From the NCBI RefSeq assembly GCF_013376455.1, contig NZ_CP045504.1, forward strand, positions 3,431,001-3,495,000: DNA of 64,000 nucleotides, given 5' to 3'. Position numbers and translations under genes: made by a program. The DNA comes from Desulfolutivibrio sulfodismutans DSM 3696. GTDB taxonomy: Bacteria > Desulfobacterota > Desulfovibrionia > Desulfovibrionales > Desulfovibrionaceae. The notes beneath the pieces were generated by a model. That model was not told the DNA's origin. It saw only the letters and a list, made by a program, of their open reading frames with translations, and did no database searches. Position 1 is the first letter of the stretch, and each line of letters begins with the position of its first letter. This document shows, piece after piece, positions 13,759 through 23,794 of this stretch.

Positions 13759-15324
13759 TCAGACGTGGGCGGTGGGGCACAAACCCATGGCCTTGACGCT
13801 GGCGGCCGTGCGCGCCAATTCCCCGTCGCGCAGGGTCGTGGCCGCCAGCTCGCGTACCTGGGTCACCTGTTCGACCAGGCGTTCCAGCTCCCGGCTGGCG
13901 TTTTGCACCTCGTCGTACACCTCCTGGGAGGTGTCCGTGACGTTTAAGGCGCACATGTTGATCTCGAAGCTTGAGGCGCATTGCTGCTCGGCCCGGTGGG
14001 CGATGTCGTCGATCCCCCGGGCGGCGGAGACCATGGCCTCGGCAATGGCCGCAAACGAGTTCTCCACGGACTCGACCAGACCGCAGGAGGAGGAGATGTC
14101 CTCATTGGTCGCGGCCATGGCGTCCACGGCCTTTCGGGAACAGGTCTCGATGGCCTGCACGGCCGTGCGGACCTCCCGGGTGGCCGTGATGGTTTTTCCC
14201 GCCAGTTTGCGGACCTCGTCGGCGACCACGGCGAAGCCGCGTCCCGCCTCTCCGGCCCGGGCGGCCTCGATGGCCGCGTTGAGCGCCAGCAGGTTGGTCT
14301 GGTCGGCGATGTCGGAGATGATGTCGGCCACGTTGCCGATGCTGCCGGCCTCGCCCACCAACTGCGCCAGGATGAGTTGCAGGTTGTCGTAGGAGGCCAC
14401 CACCTTGTGCGTCACCTCGGCGGTGCGTTTGATGGTCCCGGCCCCGTCGCGGGCCTGGTTTTCGGCCCCTATGGCGGTCTGGGCGGTTTCCGCGGCCATG
14501 GTGGCCATCATGCGCACGTTGTCGGTCATCTCCTGCATGGCCTGGGCCACCTGCCCGGCCTGGTCCTTGGAGTCGTGCATGGAGGCGACCAGGGAGACCA
14601 GGCTGTGGCTGATGTCCTTGCTCTGGTTCTCCAGGGCGGCGGCGGCGTCCGTGATGCGGGCGTTGATGTCCCGGATGGTCGCGTGCGCCGTCTCAAGGCT
14701 CGCAACGTCCCGGCAGGCCCCGGTCATATCCTGGAAGAGGCACAGCCAGCAGCCCTCGGCCGTGTCGATTTCGCGCAGATCCACCCGGTACAGGGATTCT
14801 TCGCCCAAAGGACGGGCGACGCGCAAAAGCGATCCGTCATAGTTTCCGGAGCGCAGGTTGTCCCAGGTTCCGGCGCTGGTCCGGGCGCAGAAGGCATCCA
14901 TCGTGTCCTGTCCCGCCATCCCGCGCCCACCGCCCATAAGGGCGGCCATGGACTCGTTGCGCCACTTCAGTTGGCCTGAACAGACGACCGTCATGCACGG
15001 AAGCGGCAGGCGGGCCAGGAGATCCAGGGCTTGGCGCTGCTCCCGGCAGGCTGTGCTCAGACGCCTGTCCAGGCTTTGTATCAGGTTGTCGGTTTCGGCC
15101 TCGACGGGGAGTTCTCCTGCGGGCAAAAGCGCCCGGAGCCTCCCCTGAAGGGTGGACATGGCCCGGCGGCTGGCCGCCCAACTGGCCACGATGGCCGCGA
15201 CGCAGGCCACGGCCAAGGCCGGAACCGCCTTGCTCCATGGCCCGTCGAGAGATCCCGTCACCCCTGCCGCTATGGCCAGGATGACGGCGACGACAGCCGC
15301 AGTGAAGGAGAGTCCGTGTGCCAT
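13759..15324 (-). CDS. methyl-accepting chemotaxis protein
   Basis: The 521-residue chemoreceptor has two TM helices at about residues 6-23 and 34-52 separated by only a short loop, so it lacks a periplasmic sensing domain. A cytoplasmic PAS-like region (about 100-205) follows, with the input probably sensed inside the cell. The signalling hairpin tip is at about 336-376 ([20 protein letters not shown], then [15 protein letters not shown]), the CheA/CheW contact. It starts 6 bases after the hemerythrin stop without a clear ribosome site, suggesting coupled translation. Confidence 0.9.
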   Translation of the reverse strand: MAHGLSFTAAVVAVILAIAAGVTGSLDGPWSKAVPALAVACVAAIVASWAASRRAMSTLQGRLRALLPAGELPVEAETDNLIQSLDRRLSTACREQRQALDLLARLPLPCMTVVCSGQLKWRNESMAALMGGGRGMAGQDTMDAFCARTSAGTWDNLRSGNYDGSLLRVARPLGEESLYRVDLREIDTAEGCWLCLFQDMTGACRDVASLETAHATIRDINARITDAAAALENQSKDISHSLVSLVASMHDSKDQAGQVAQAMQEMTDNVRMMATMAAETAQTAIGAENQARDGAGTIKRTAEVTHKVVASYDNLQLILAQLVGEAGSIGNVADIISDIADQTNLLALNAAIEAARAGEAGRGFAVVADEVRKLAGKTITATREVRTAVQAIETCSRKAVDAMAATNEDISSSCGLVESVENSFAAIAEAMVSAARGIDDIAHRAEQQCASSFEINMCALNVTDTSQEVYDEVQNASRELERLVEQVTQVRELAATTLRDGELARTAASVKAMGLCPTAHV

Positions 15325-15330
15325 GGCCGA

Positions 15331-15738
15331 TCAAACGACGCCGGCTTTGTTGAGGAAGGGGCTGTATTTTTTGTCCGTGCCTTTGATGTGGTTCACCAGC
15401 CAGTTGGAGAGGAAGTTCAGGATGTCCATGGACATGGCACACTTGCCGCTCTTGAGGTCTTTTTCCACGGCGATGACCTTGGCCACGAATTTGTCGTGCT
15501 CGGCCTTGTGCGCCGTGTAGTCCGGATAGCCGTGGGTCTTCATGTGCCGCTCCTCCGTGGCGAAATGGCTGGCGGCGTATTTTTTCATCTCGGCGACCAT
15601 CGGCATGGCAAGCGCGTCGGCCTTGCCCTCCTTCATGGCCGTGTGCAGGCGATTGACCATGTCCACCAGCTTTTTATGCTGGTCGTCGATTTCCCGGATA
15701 TTTACCGAAAGACGGTCGTTCCATTCGAGAAGCGCCAT
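15331..15738 (-). CDS. bacteriohemerythrin
   Basis: This 135-residue oxygen-binding protein has the complete di-iron ligand set: H21, H58, E62, H77, H81, H117 and D122. Single-domain bacteriohemerythrins bind O2 reversibly in the cytoplasm and are common in microaerophiles and anaerobes. A strong AGGAGG site precedes the ATG. It is co-transcribed with the chemoreceptor downstream; the pair suggests oxygen-responsive behaviour, with hemerythrin as sensor partner or O2 buffer (inference). Confidence 0.95.
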   Translation of the reverse strand: MALLEWNDRLSVNIREIDDQHKKLVDMVNRLHTAMKEGKADALAMPMVAEMKKYAASHFATEERHMKTHGYPDYTAHKAEHDKFVAKVIAVEKDLKSGKCAMSMDILNFLSNWLVNHIKGTDKKYSPFLNKAGVV

Positions 15739-16134
15739 ACTGAACCTCCTTGTGATTCAAGTTTCCAGAAAGTTCAACGAGTTAGGTAAAACGGATAAGT
15801 AAGACCCGATTTATCCCATATGCACAACCTTGGCAAGGGTCAAAATATCATTAAAACGTCAATAAACCGAAATATAACGGATTATTTGTGAAAAAAAATG
15901 CAAAGCGTCAGGCCCGGAGGCCCTCACACGTCAGGCCAGGGCTGTCTGCGGGGGAGACCCCCCTGGTATGTGGCGGGTTGTATTGATTTGGCGGAAAAAG
16001 GGGTTGTCGCGGGGAGGGGGGCGTGACAGAAGACGGGAGCCGTCCCGCCAGCCGGGCGGCCCGGCAGGGACGCCCCCGGCCGGGCGATGCCCGGATCACG
16101 GGCAGGATTGACCGCAACGGAGAATGCCCGAACC
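15739..16134. other. divergent intergenic region
   Basis: About 395 bases between hemerythrin (leftward) and the MFS gene (rightward). The hemerythrin-proximal half is AT-rich and holds the candidate promoter. The MFS-proximal half is GC-rich; in-frame codons before 16135 could extend that protein but lack hydrophobic or conserved sequence. Confidence 0.5.
15815..15843 (-). promoter_or_regulatory. candidate sigma70 promoter for hemerythrin-chemoreceptor
   Basis: On the minus strand TTGACC (complement of 15838-15843) is followed after 17 bases by TATGGG (complement of 15815-15820), about 75 bases before the hemerythrin start. The surrounding AT-rich DNA fits a promoter, but the -10 match is partial. 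Confidence 0.35.
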
Positions 16135-17319
16135 ATGACCCGATGTACCTGGAAGCGGGCCGACCTGCTCGTGCCCATGGTCATGACCCTGACGGCCATC
16201 GCCACCATCTACGCCCCCCAGCCGCTCCTGCCGCTTCTGGCCGGGGAGTTTCGCCTGAGTCTGGCCACGGCCGCCCTGGCCGTGACGGCCACGCTTTTGC
16301 CCCTGGCCGCCGGGCCGCTCGTGTACGGCTATCTGCTGGAATCGGTCTCGACGCGGCAAACCATGGTGGTTTCCCTGGCGGTCCTGGCCGCCACCCAGGC
16401 CGGGCTGGCCTTTTGCGATTCCTTCGGGGTGTTTCTGGCCCTGCGTTTCGTCCAGGGCATGGCCGTTCCGGCGCTTCTGACCGCGCTTATGACCCACGTC
16501 GCGGCCTCGGCCACGCCGGATCGGGTCCATGCGGTCATGGCCACCTACATCGCGGTGACCACCCTGGGCGGATTTTCCGGGCGTTTTTTCTCGGGGCTTG
16601 CGGCGGCGCAGTGGGGGCGTCGGGCTCCCTTCGCCGTGCTGGCCGCGCTTTTGTGCGGGTGTCTGGCCCTGGCCAGGACGCTTTCGGCCGACGCGCGTAC
16701 GGAATTCGCCAAGCCTTCGCCGGGGATCGTCCGGCAGGTCTTGGCCCGCCCCGGGTTTCTCAAAACCTACCTCATGGCCGCCTGCCTCTTTTTCGTCTTT
16801 ACCGGCATGCTCAACATCCTGCCTTTCCGCCTGACGGAAATAGAGGGGCCGGTCTCCTCGGCGCGCATTGGTTTTATGTATCTGGGCTATCTGGTGGGCA
16901 TCGCCGCTTCCCTGTGGTCGCCCCGGGCGTCGCGGCTTCTGGGCGGGCGCAAGGCCGTGCTCACCGTCGGGTTGGCCGTGGAGGCCGCCTCCGTGCTGGT
17001 CTTCGCCGCGCCTGCGGCCTGGGCCATCTTTTTTTCCGTGGTGGTCCTGTGCGGCGGGATGTTTCTGACCCACGCCGCAGCGCCGGGCATCCTCAACGCG
17101 GCCGTTCCCCGGCAAAAGGGCGTGGTCAACGGGCTGTACCTGGCGTTTTATTACAGCGGCGGGGTGCTGGGCTCCTATCTGCCAGGGCTGGCCCGCGACA
17201 GGCTGGGGTTTTGGGCGGCCGTGGCCCTGCTTTTCGCCGTGGCCCTGTGCGCCCTGGGGCTGGCCGCAAGCCTGGGGCCCGGGATCTTCGACGGCCACCG
17301 CCCCGAAAACCCGGCCTGA
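16135..17319 (+). CDS. major facilitator superfamily transporter
   Basis: The 394-residue inner-membrane protein has about 12 hydrophobic segments in two halves. The N-terminal segment carries TIYAPQPLLPLLAGEF, the pattern of the YnfM/inner-membrane efflux MFS group (IYAxQPLLP). A central loop at about residues 185-205 separates the halves. The substrate cannot be deduced; this subgroup includes drug and sugar efflux proteins. I chose ATG 16135 (GGAG 11 bases upstream) over one 16 codons earlier, because the extra residues are polar. Confidence 0.85.
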   Translation: MTRCTWKRADLLVPMVMTLTAIATIYAPQPLLPLLAGEFRLSLATAALAVTATLLPLAAGPLVYGYLLESVSTRQTMVVSLAVLAATQAGLAFCDSFGVFLALRFVQGMAVPALLTALMTHVAASATPDRVHAVMATYIAVTTLGGFSGRFFSGLAAAQWGRRAPFAVLAALLCGCLALARTLSADARTEFAKPSPGIVRQVLARPGFLKTYLMAACLFFVFTGMLNILPFRLTEIEGPVSSARIGFMYLGYLVGIAASLWSPRASRLLGGRKAVLTVGLAVEAASVLVFAAPAAWAIFFSVVVLCGGMFLTHAAAPGILNAAVPRQKGVVNGLYLAFYYSGGVLGSYLPGLARDRLGFWAAVALLFAVALCALGLAASLGPGIFDGHRPENPA

Positions 17320-17455
17320 AGACCTGACCGGGGCGCGCCGCGTCCCGGGAAGCGCCCGCCTGGAATCGTGGGAAACAATCCCCCTGCCCTGCCGCCCCGG
17401 CGTTCCGGGCCTCCCCGCACCTGGCGGCCCGACGGCCGGGCCGTCCCCCCTGGCC

Positions 17456-19507
17456 TCAGATGCGCACCCGGATGACGCTCAAAAGGTCGTTGGCATAGAC
17501 GCCGTCGCGCTTGTACTCGCGGTATCCGGCGCTGTGGGCGCAGCCCACGGCGTAGAGCCGATCGTCCTCGGCCACCAGATGCGAGGTGAACTGGCCGCAG
17601 GTGAGCTGGCAGAAGATCTGGGACACGTCCACCACGTCGCCGGGCGCGATGTCCGGATTGGTGGAGGCGATGACCAAGCCCCCGGGCGTCACGAACATGC
17701 CCTCCGATCCGTTCAGAATGTCGCCCTGCCCGTCCCGGGGCAGGCAGTCGCGCAGCATGGACAAAAACTGCGGCTCGGAATCGAACACGATGCCGATGCC
17801 GCCGAGCACGGTCCCGGGATCGGCCAGGGAGGTGATGGAGGCGTTGTAGATATAGGTGCGCCGGGGTGCGCCATCAGTGGCGTAGAGATCCGTCGGCTCG
17901 AAACCCGAGACGCAGTAGTGCTGGGAATCGACGAGGCGCAGGGTCCGGGAGACGAAATCGGCCTGAAGGACGCGGCCCACGTGATGGTTCTCGTCGGGGT
18001 TGGAGCAGGCCAGGATCGTACCGCTTGTGTCGTAGACGAAGAGGTTGGTGTACACGGTGTAGAGGCTGTTGATGTAGGCCAGGATCTCGCGCATGCGGTC
18101 GCGCTCGTCGGGCGGAAGGACGGGTTTGTCCAGGAAGTGCCGGAAGTCCGAGGTCAGCGCCCACCAGCGGCAGTCGTTGGCCCGCTCGTAGAGGTTGCGG
18201 TCCATGATGTCGATGGCCAGTTGGGCCAGGAAGCGCACGTCATGCAGGCGCGAGGAGGTCACCAGCTTGAGCAGGGCGTCGGTGGAGGTCTGGAAGACGT
18301 GCTGCACCTGGTCGCCGATCTTTTTGACCTCGTTTAAGACGTAGGGCAGGGCCTGGGCCTCCACCCGCTCCGAGAGATCGGCCTGGAGGGATTTCTTGGC
18401 GGCCATGATCTCGCCGTTTTGCACCACCAGCTCCAGGTCGGACAGCACGTTTTCCGAGGCCTCCTCCACCTGGACCAGACGGCCGGAAAAGATGGCGTTC
18501 TGGCGGATGGTGCGTTCGTCCAGGCCGTGGCCGTTTGATCCGTTGCGAAAGGCCGTGGTCACCCGCTTGGCCACATGGCCGTACCAGGGCAGGCCGAAAA
18601 AGCCCTGGTAGCCGTTGGTGGCCAGGGTCTTGGCCAGATAGGGCTCCCCGGCGATCTGCTCCAGGTGGAAGTCGTCGTTTCGGGCCATGGCATAGGTCCG
18701 CCCGGCCGGGGCCTTGGCCGGGTCGCTGCTGGCGATGGCCTTGCCGGATTCGTCGAGGATCATGATGATGATGTCTTCCGAGGACTGGGCGAGGTTTTCG
18801 AAGATGCCCGCCATTTCCCCGGCGAAATCGAAAACCAGGCACAAAACGCCAAGCGGGACGCCCGAGTCGGGATGGCGGATGGCCTGGGAATAGATGAGCG
18901 CGTCGCCGCGCCCCGGGGCTAGGTCGGATTCCCGGTAGGTCTCCACATAGGAATCGGCGGCCAGGGTTTCCTTGAAAAGCGGATCGGCGGTGCGGGTGAT
19001 GCGGTTTTCGTGGTCCAGGTGGGCCCGCACCCGGCCCTGGTCGTCCAGGACGATGATTTCGTCGTAGACCGTGTACTTTTCCCGGTATTCGCGCAGCCGA
19101 TCCTCGATGATCTGGGCCGCCTCCATGTGGCCCTGCCCGTCGAGGAGGAAGCGCACCAGCTCGTCGTCCGTGGCCAGAAATCCCACGTCGGCGGTGCGCT
19201 CGAAGAGGTTGCGCTTAAGGATGTCGATGGCCACCTGGGCCACGGCGGAGATCTCCAGAACCACTTTTTGGGTGCTTTCCAGAACCAGGGTGTCCAAAAG
19301 GGTGGTCTGCAGGGAGGCGAAATTGTCCTGGGTGGTGATGATGAAGTCGATGAGCGTCTGGGCGATGCGGCTGCAATTGATCTTGCCGGTCAGGGTGGCC
19401 CGGGTCCATTGCCGGTCCAGGCGGGTGAGCACGTTTTGGCATTGGGTCACGGACGCCATGGCCGACAGCAGGGTTTTTTCGTGTTTTTTCACCAGATTTT
19501 TGTCCAC
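17456..19507 (-). CDS. soluble tandem-Cache-domain protein
   Basis: The 683-residue protein has two homologous halves. Each begins with a helical lead-in (VAIDILKRNLFERTADVGFLATDDELVRFL in the first; LAIDIMDRNLYERANDCRWWALTSDFRHFL in the second, at about 90 and 450) followed by a Cache-type sensor (YTVYDEIIVLDDQG; YTVYTNLFVYDTSG). There is no signal peptide or TM helix, so unlike most Cache receptors it appears cytoplasmic. No kinase, GGDEF or MCP output domain is visible. It may be a ligand-binding partner of the chemotaxis system. Confidence 0.75.
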   Translation of the reverse strand: MDKNLVKKHEKTLLSAMASVTQCQNVLTRLDRQWTRATLTGKINCSRIAQTLIDFIITTQDNFASLQTTLLDTLVLESTQKVVLEISAVAQVAIDILKRNLFERTADVGFLATDDELVRFLLDGQGHMEAAQIIEDRLREYREKYTVYDEIIVLDDQGRVRAHLDHENRITRTADPLFKETLAADSYVETYRESDLAPGRGDALIYSQAIRHPDSGVPLGVLCLVFDFAGEMAGIFENLAQSSEDIIIMILDESGKAIASSDPAKAPAGRTYAMARNDDFHLEQIAGEPYLAKTLATNGYQGFFGLPWYGHVAKRVTTAFRNGSNGHGLDERTIRQNAIFSGRLVQVEEASENVLSDLELVVQNGEIMAAKKSLQADLSERVEAQALPYVLNEVKKIGDQVQHVFQTSTDALLKLVTSSRLHDVRFLAQLAIDIMDRNLYERANDCRWWALTSDFRHFLDKPVLPPDERDRMREILAYINSLYTVYTNLFVYDTSGTILACSNPDENHHVGRVLQADFVSRTLRLVDSQHYCVSGFEPTDLYATDGAPRRTYIYNASITSLADPGTVLGGIGIVFDSEPQFLSMLRDCLPRDGQGDILNGSEGMFVTPGGLVIASTNPDIAPGDVVDVSQIFCQLTCGQFTSHLVAEDDRLYAVGCAHSAGYREYKRDGVYANDLLSVIRVRI

Positions 19508-19948
19508 GGGGAAAGCCTCTCATGATCACGCCGGAACAAGAATATGGGGATCTGCGCACCGATGCCGTCAGGATCTCTGTCTCCCGACACGGCCCGGTCG
19601 GTCGGCCTTGGCGCGTCCAACGGCGTACAAAAGGAGCGCGAAGCCGACGAAACGGCCTGGCCGCAGAGGGCCGTTTCCCATCCCTGGGAATGCAAAACGC
19701 CTGATGGATGATTCCTAGCCTCCTTGTGTTGTCCTCCGCACGACAGATGCACGACAATTTAGGTGCATGTGCTGCAAAGCGCGTATTTTTACCGTCAAGG
19801 GTTGGTGAAATGGTCTTCGGTATGGTCGGCAAGCAATAAAACACCTTGGAATCCCTATGGTTCCGCCATCATCCCGGGAAGGGCGAGAACAATCCGGAAA
19901 GGTGTTAACCCAGTGCAAAAATATTCGTGATTAACATAATCGTCAAGA
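19508..19948. other. intergenic region upstream of the tandem-Cache and beta-helix genes
   Basis: It contains a 9-bp inverted repeat (GAAACGGCC 19649-19657, GGCCGTTTC 19669-19677) in the leader side of the Cache gene, then AT-rich DNA from about 19,700. Promoters for both flanking genes should lie here. No protein-like frame was found. Confidence 0.5.
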
Positions 19949-19963
19949 TGAAAATGATTATCA
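19949..19963. promoter_or_regulatory. Fur-box-like operator
   Basis: TGAAAATGATTATCA matches the 7-1-7 Fur consensus TGATAATnATTATCA at 13 of 14 informative positions. It lies 142 bases before the beta-helix protein start, in AT-rich DNA, and is oriented symmetrically. Iron-dependent repression of the downstream gene is a plausible reading. Confidence 0.55.
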
Positions 19964-20104
19964 AATGTGGGCGGGTGGCCTGGGACCATGCGGCGGCGGC
20001 CTGGACAGGGTGGCCCCGGACGGTGGAAACGGCCCGCCGCGCTGGGTGGACAGCCGGCCTGGGCCAGGCTACTTCCGTCACAATCAAAAACCGGGAGAAA
20101 CGTG

Positions 20105-21226
20105 ATGCGCGTCACTATCCTTGCCTCGAATCTTGCGGTCCTGATGGCCTGGCTGGCGGTCGCAGGAGGCCTGGCCGTCGCCCCGGCCTCCGCCCAGGAC
20201 GATCCCTGGCCCCTTTTTCTGCCCGCCATCATCGCCGCCGCGCCCCCCGTGGCTGGGAATCCGGATGGAAACTGCGCGGTCCCGGCCGAGGCGGGGCTCG
20301 AAGACGTGTCCGCGCCGGATCGGACCATCGGCGACGGCACGCCGCAAAGCTGCACCAGCCAGGCCGTGGTCGAGGCCGTGGCCCAGGGCGGGGTCATGGT
20401 CTTCGATTGCGGCCCGGCCCCGGTGACCATCGTCCTGTCCCAGACCGCGAAGATTTTCAACGACACCGGGCCGCGCATCGTCATCGACGGCGGCGGCAAG
20501 GTGACCCTAAGCGGCGGCGGGGTGCGGCGCATCCTGTACATGAACACCTGCGACCAAGCCCAGGTCTGGACCACGCCCCACTGCGACGACCAGGACCATC
20601 CCCGGCTCACGGTGCAGAACCTGACCTTTGTGGACGGCGACGCCACGGGCGAGGAGGACGGCGGCGGGGCCATCTTCGCCCGGGGCGGACGGCTCAAAAT
20701 CGTCAACTGCCGGTTTTTCCGAAACGCCTGCGCCGCAACCGGCCCGGACGTGGGCGGCGCGGCCGTGCGGGCCTTCGACCAGTCCCAGGACTTGCCCCTG
20801 TACGTGACCGGAAGCACCTTCGGCGGCAGGGCGGGCTACGGCAATACGGGGTCCAACGGCGGGGGGATAAGCAGCATCGGGGTGTCGTGGACGGTGCGAA
20901 ACAGCCTTTTTACCCACAACCGGGCCGTGGGCTACGGGGCCAACCCGGCCCGGCCGGGCACCCCGGGCGGCGGCAGCGGCGGGGCCATCTATAATGACGG
21001 CAACACCTTCACCCTTGACCTGTGCGGCACGCGCATCGAGGACAATGCCGCCCGGGAGGGCGGCGGGGCGATTTTTTTCGTCAGCAACGATCTGACCGGA
21101 ACCCTGCGCATCGAAGACTCGGTCCTGCGCAAAAATCCAAGCGAAGGCTTCGAGACGGCGGGCTATCCGGGCATCTTCTATCTGGGGAGCGGCCCGCCCG
21201 TGGTGGTCAATTCCGTCATCGAATAG
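20105..21226 (+). CDS. secreted right-handed beta-helix (polymorphic outer-membrane-like) protein
   Basis: The 373-residue product has a signal peptide (MRVTILASNLAVLMAWLAVAG, cleavage near ASAQD at about residue 31). The mature part is a repeat protein with glycine-rich turns and GGGAIF or GGAIY motifs (about residues 190, 295 and 320), as in parallel beta-helix/Chlamydia POMP-like surface proteins. There is no autotransporter barrel. It probably acts outside the cytoplasm, as an adhesin or polysaccharide-binding protein. GGAG lies 8 bases before ATG 20105; a Fur-like site upstream suggests iron control. Confidence 0.7.
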   Translation: MRVTILASNLAVLMAWLAVAGGLAVAPASAQDDPWPLFLPAIIAAAPPVAGNPDGNCAVPAEAGLEDVSAPDRTIGDGTPQSCTSQAVVEAVAQGGVMVFDCGPAPVTIVLSQTAKIFNDTGPRIVIDGGGKVTLSGGGVRRILYMNTCDQAQVWTTPHCDDQDHPRLTVQNLTFVDGDATGEEDGGGAIFARGGRLKIVNCRFFRNACAATGPDVGGAAVRAFDQSQDLPLYVTGSTFGGRAGYGNTGSNGGGISSIGVSWTVRNSLFTHNRAVGYGANPARPGTPGGGSGGAIYNDGNTFTLDLCGTRIEDNAAREGGGAIFFVSNDLTGTLRIEDSVLRKNPSEGFETAGYPGIFYLGSGPPVVVNSVIE

Positions 21227-21277
21227 CCCGCGCCGGGGGGGCGAAGAGCAATCCTTCCCCTTCGGCCCGGGCGTGGC

Positions 21278-23794
21278 CTAAACCGCCACCACGTTGACCA
21301 GCTTGCCGGGGATCACCACCACCTTGCGGATGGTCTTGCCGTCCAGGTGCCTGGCCACGTTCGGCTCGGCCAGGGCCAGCCTCTCCACCTCAGCCTTGGG
21401 GGTGTCGCGGCCCACGCTGATCTTGCCGCGTAGCTTGCCGTTGACCTGGATCACCACCTCCACCTCGTCGGTCAGAAGGGCCGTGTCGTCATGCACCGGC
21501 CAGGGCCGTCCGGACAGGCTGTCCCCATGCCCCATGGCCTGCCACAGCTCCTCGCAGATGTGCGGGGCCATGGGCGAGAGCACCGTCAGGATCGTGGCCA
21601 TGGCCGAGGACACCACCCTGGCCCCCTTGGACTCGGCGCGCAGGTCCGCCACGTTGGCGAACAGGAAGTTCACGGCCTCCATGGCGGCGGCGATGGCCGT
21701 GTTGAACTGGAAACGCTCCCGGATGTCGCTGCCGGCCTTGTGGGCCAGGAGATGCTCGCGGCGGCGCAACTCCTTGAAAACCGGGGGCAGGGCGGCCAGC
21801 TCGGCCTCGGAGAAGGCCGCGCACGGCGAAGCGGCGCTCAACATCCCGGCCAGCTCCTCGGTGGCCAATCGCCACAGGCGCGACAGAAACCGGGCCGCGC
21901 CGTCGATACCCGTGTCGCTCCAGTCCAGATCCTTTTCCGGGGGCGCGGCGAACAGCGCGAAAAGGCGCACCGTGTCCGCCCCGTACTTTTTGATCATCAC
22001 GTCCGGGTCCACCACGTTGCCCTTGGACTTGCTCATTTTCGAGCCGTCCTTGATGACCATGCCCTGGGTCAGAAGGTGCGAGAAGGGCTCGTCAAAGGCC
22101 ACATAGCCTGCGTCGCGCAGGGCCTTGACGAAAAACCGGGAGTAGAGAAGGTGCAGGATGGCGTGCTCAATGCCGCCGATGTACTGGTCCACGGGCAGCC
22201 AGTAGCCCACCTCGGCCGGATCGAACGGGGCGTCGGCCTTGCGGGCCGAGGCGTAGCGGGCGAAATACCAGGACGACTCGAAAAAGGTGTCGAAGGTGTC
22301 GGTCTCGCGCCGGGCGGCCTGGCCGCACACCGGGCACACGGTGTTCACGAATTCCGGGGTCTCGGGCAGGGGCGAGCGGCCGTCGGGCCGGGTCTTGACC
22401 TCGCGCGGCAATAAAACCGGCAGGTCGGCCTCGGGGACCGGAACCACGCCGCAGGCCGGGCAGTAGATGACCGGGATGGGCGCGCCCCAGTACCGCTGCC
22501 GGGACACGTTCCAGTCGCGCAGGCGGTAGTGGACGCTGCGGCGGCCCATGCCTTTTTCTTCCAGAAAATCCGCGATGCGGGCCTTGGCCGTTTCGTTGTC
22601 AAGCCCCGTGAACTCGCCCGAGTCCACCAGCACGCCCGGGTCGGTGTAGGCCTCGGACATGGAGGCGGCGTCCAGGGGCTCGCCCGGCGGGGTGATGACC
22701 ACCTGCATGGGCAGGCCGTATTTTTTGGCGAATTCGAAATCGCGCTGGTCGTGGGCCGGAACGGCCATGACCGCGCCGGTGCCGTAGCCCATGAGCACGA
22801 AGTTGGCCACATGGATGGGCATTTTTGCGCCGGTGAAGGGGTTTATGCAGAAGGCCCCGGTGAATACGCCCTCTTTTTCCAGGTCGTCGGCCGTGCGCAC
22901 GATGCGGTCCATGTTGCGCACCTTGTCCACGAAGGCCAGCACCTTCTCTTTTTCCGGAGACCCCTCGATCAGCTCCGCCACCAGGGGATGCTCGGCGGCC
23001 AGGCTCATGAACGTGGCCCCATATACCGTGTCCTGCCGGGTGGTGAAGACCGTCACGGCCTTGTGCCCCGAGGCCGTGGGCGTCTCCAGGGGGAAGTCGA
23101 TCTGGGCCCCCACGCTCTTGCCGATCCAGTTGCGCTGCATAGTCAAAACGCGCTCGGGCCAGCCGCCCTCAAGCAGCTTCAGGTCGTCTAAAAGCTCGTC
23201 GGCATAGGCCGTGATGCGCAAAAACCACTGCTCCAGATCCTTTTGCACCACGGGGTTGTCGCACCGCCAGCAGCAGCCCTCGATGACCTGCTCGTTGGCC
23301 AGCACCGTGTGGCAGGTCTGGCACCAGTTTTGCGGGGATTTCTTGCGATAGGCCAGGCCGCGCTTCAGAAAGTCCAGGAAGAACTTCTGCTCGTGGGTGT
23401 AATAGCCGGGATGGCAGGTGGCCAGCTCGCGCCGCCAGTCGTAGGAATAGCCCAGGCGCTTAAGCTGCACGCGCATGGTGTCGATGTTCTCGAAGGTCCA
23501 GGCGGCGGGATGCACGCCGTGCTTGATGGCCGCGTTCTCGGCGGGCATGCCGAAGGCGTCCCAGCCCATGGGATGCAGGACGTTAAAGCCCTCCATGCGC
23601 TTGAAGCGGGCCACCACGTCGCCGATGGAATAGTTGCGCACATGCCCCATGTGGATGCGCCCGGACGGATAGGGGAACATCTCCAGGACGTAGTATTTGG
23701 GCCGGGAGGGGTCGGCCTCCACATGGAAGGTTCCGGTTTTTTCCCAGATTTCCTGCCATTTGCGTTCGACTTCTTGGGGCGCGTACTTGCTCAT
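21278..23794 (-). CDS. leuS: leucyl-tRNA synthetase
   Basis: Class I synthetase charging tRNA-Leu; 838 residues, normal bacterial length. The HIGH motif is HMGH at residues 48-51 ([14 protein letters not shown]), and KMSKS is at 586-590 ([10 protein letters not shown]). The editing CP1 domain (about 220-410), including the TxxDTxxGATF-like segment, is present, with an internal CxxC pair (CQTC and CWRC) in the zinc region. I chose ATG 23794 with AGGAGC 9 bases upstream. The start overlaps the stop of the serine hydrolase gene as ATGA. Confidence 0.97.
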   Translation of the reverse strand: MSKYAPQEVERKWQEIWEKTGTFHVEADPSRPKYYVLEMFPYPSGRIHMGHVRNYSIGDVVARFKRMEGFNVLHPMGWDAFGMPAENAAIKHGVHPAAWTFENIDTMRVQLKRLGYSYDWRRELATCHPGYYTHEQKFFLDFLKRGLAYRKKSPQNWCQTCHTVLANEQVIEGCCWRCDNPVVQKDLEQWFLRITAYADELLDDLKLLEGGWPERVLTMQRNWIGKSVGAQIDFPLETPTASGHKAVTVFTTRQDTVYGATFMSLAAEHPLVAELIEGSPEKEKVLAFVDKVRNMDRIVRTADDLEKEGVFTGAFCINPFTGAKMPIHVANFVLMGYGTGAVMAVPAHDQRDFEFAKKYGLPMQVVITPPGEPLDAASMSEAYTDPGVLVDSGEFTGLDNETAKARIADFLEEKGMGRRSVHYRLRDWNVSRQRYWGAPIPVIYCPACGVVPVPEADLPVLLPREVKTRPDGRSPLPETPEFVNTVCPVCGQAARRETDTFDTFFESSWYFARYASARKADAPFDPAEVGYWLPVDQYIGGIEHAILHLLYSRFFVKALRDAGYVAFDEPFSHLLTQGMVIKDGSKMSKSKGNVVDPDVMIKKYGADTVRLFALFAAPPEKDLDWSDTGIDGAARFLSRLWRLATEELAGMLSAASPCAAFSEAELAALPPVFKELRRREHLLAHKAGSDIRERFQFNTAIAAAMEAVNFLFANVADLRAESKGARVVSSAMATILTVLSPMAPHICEELWQAMGHGDSLSGRPWPVHDDTALLTDEVEVVIQVNGKLRGKISVGRDTPKAEVERLALAEPNVARHLDGKTIRKVVVIPGKLVNVVAV

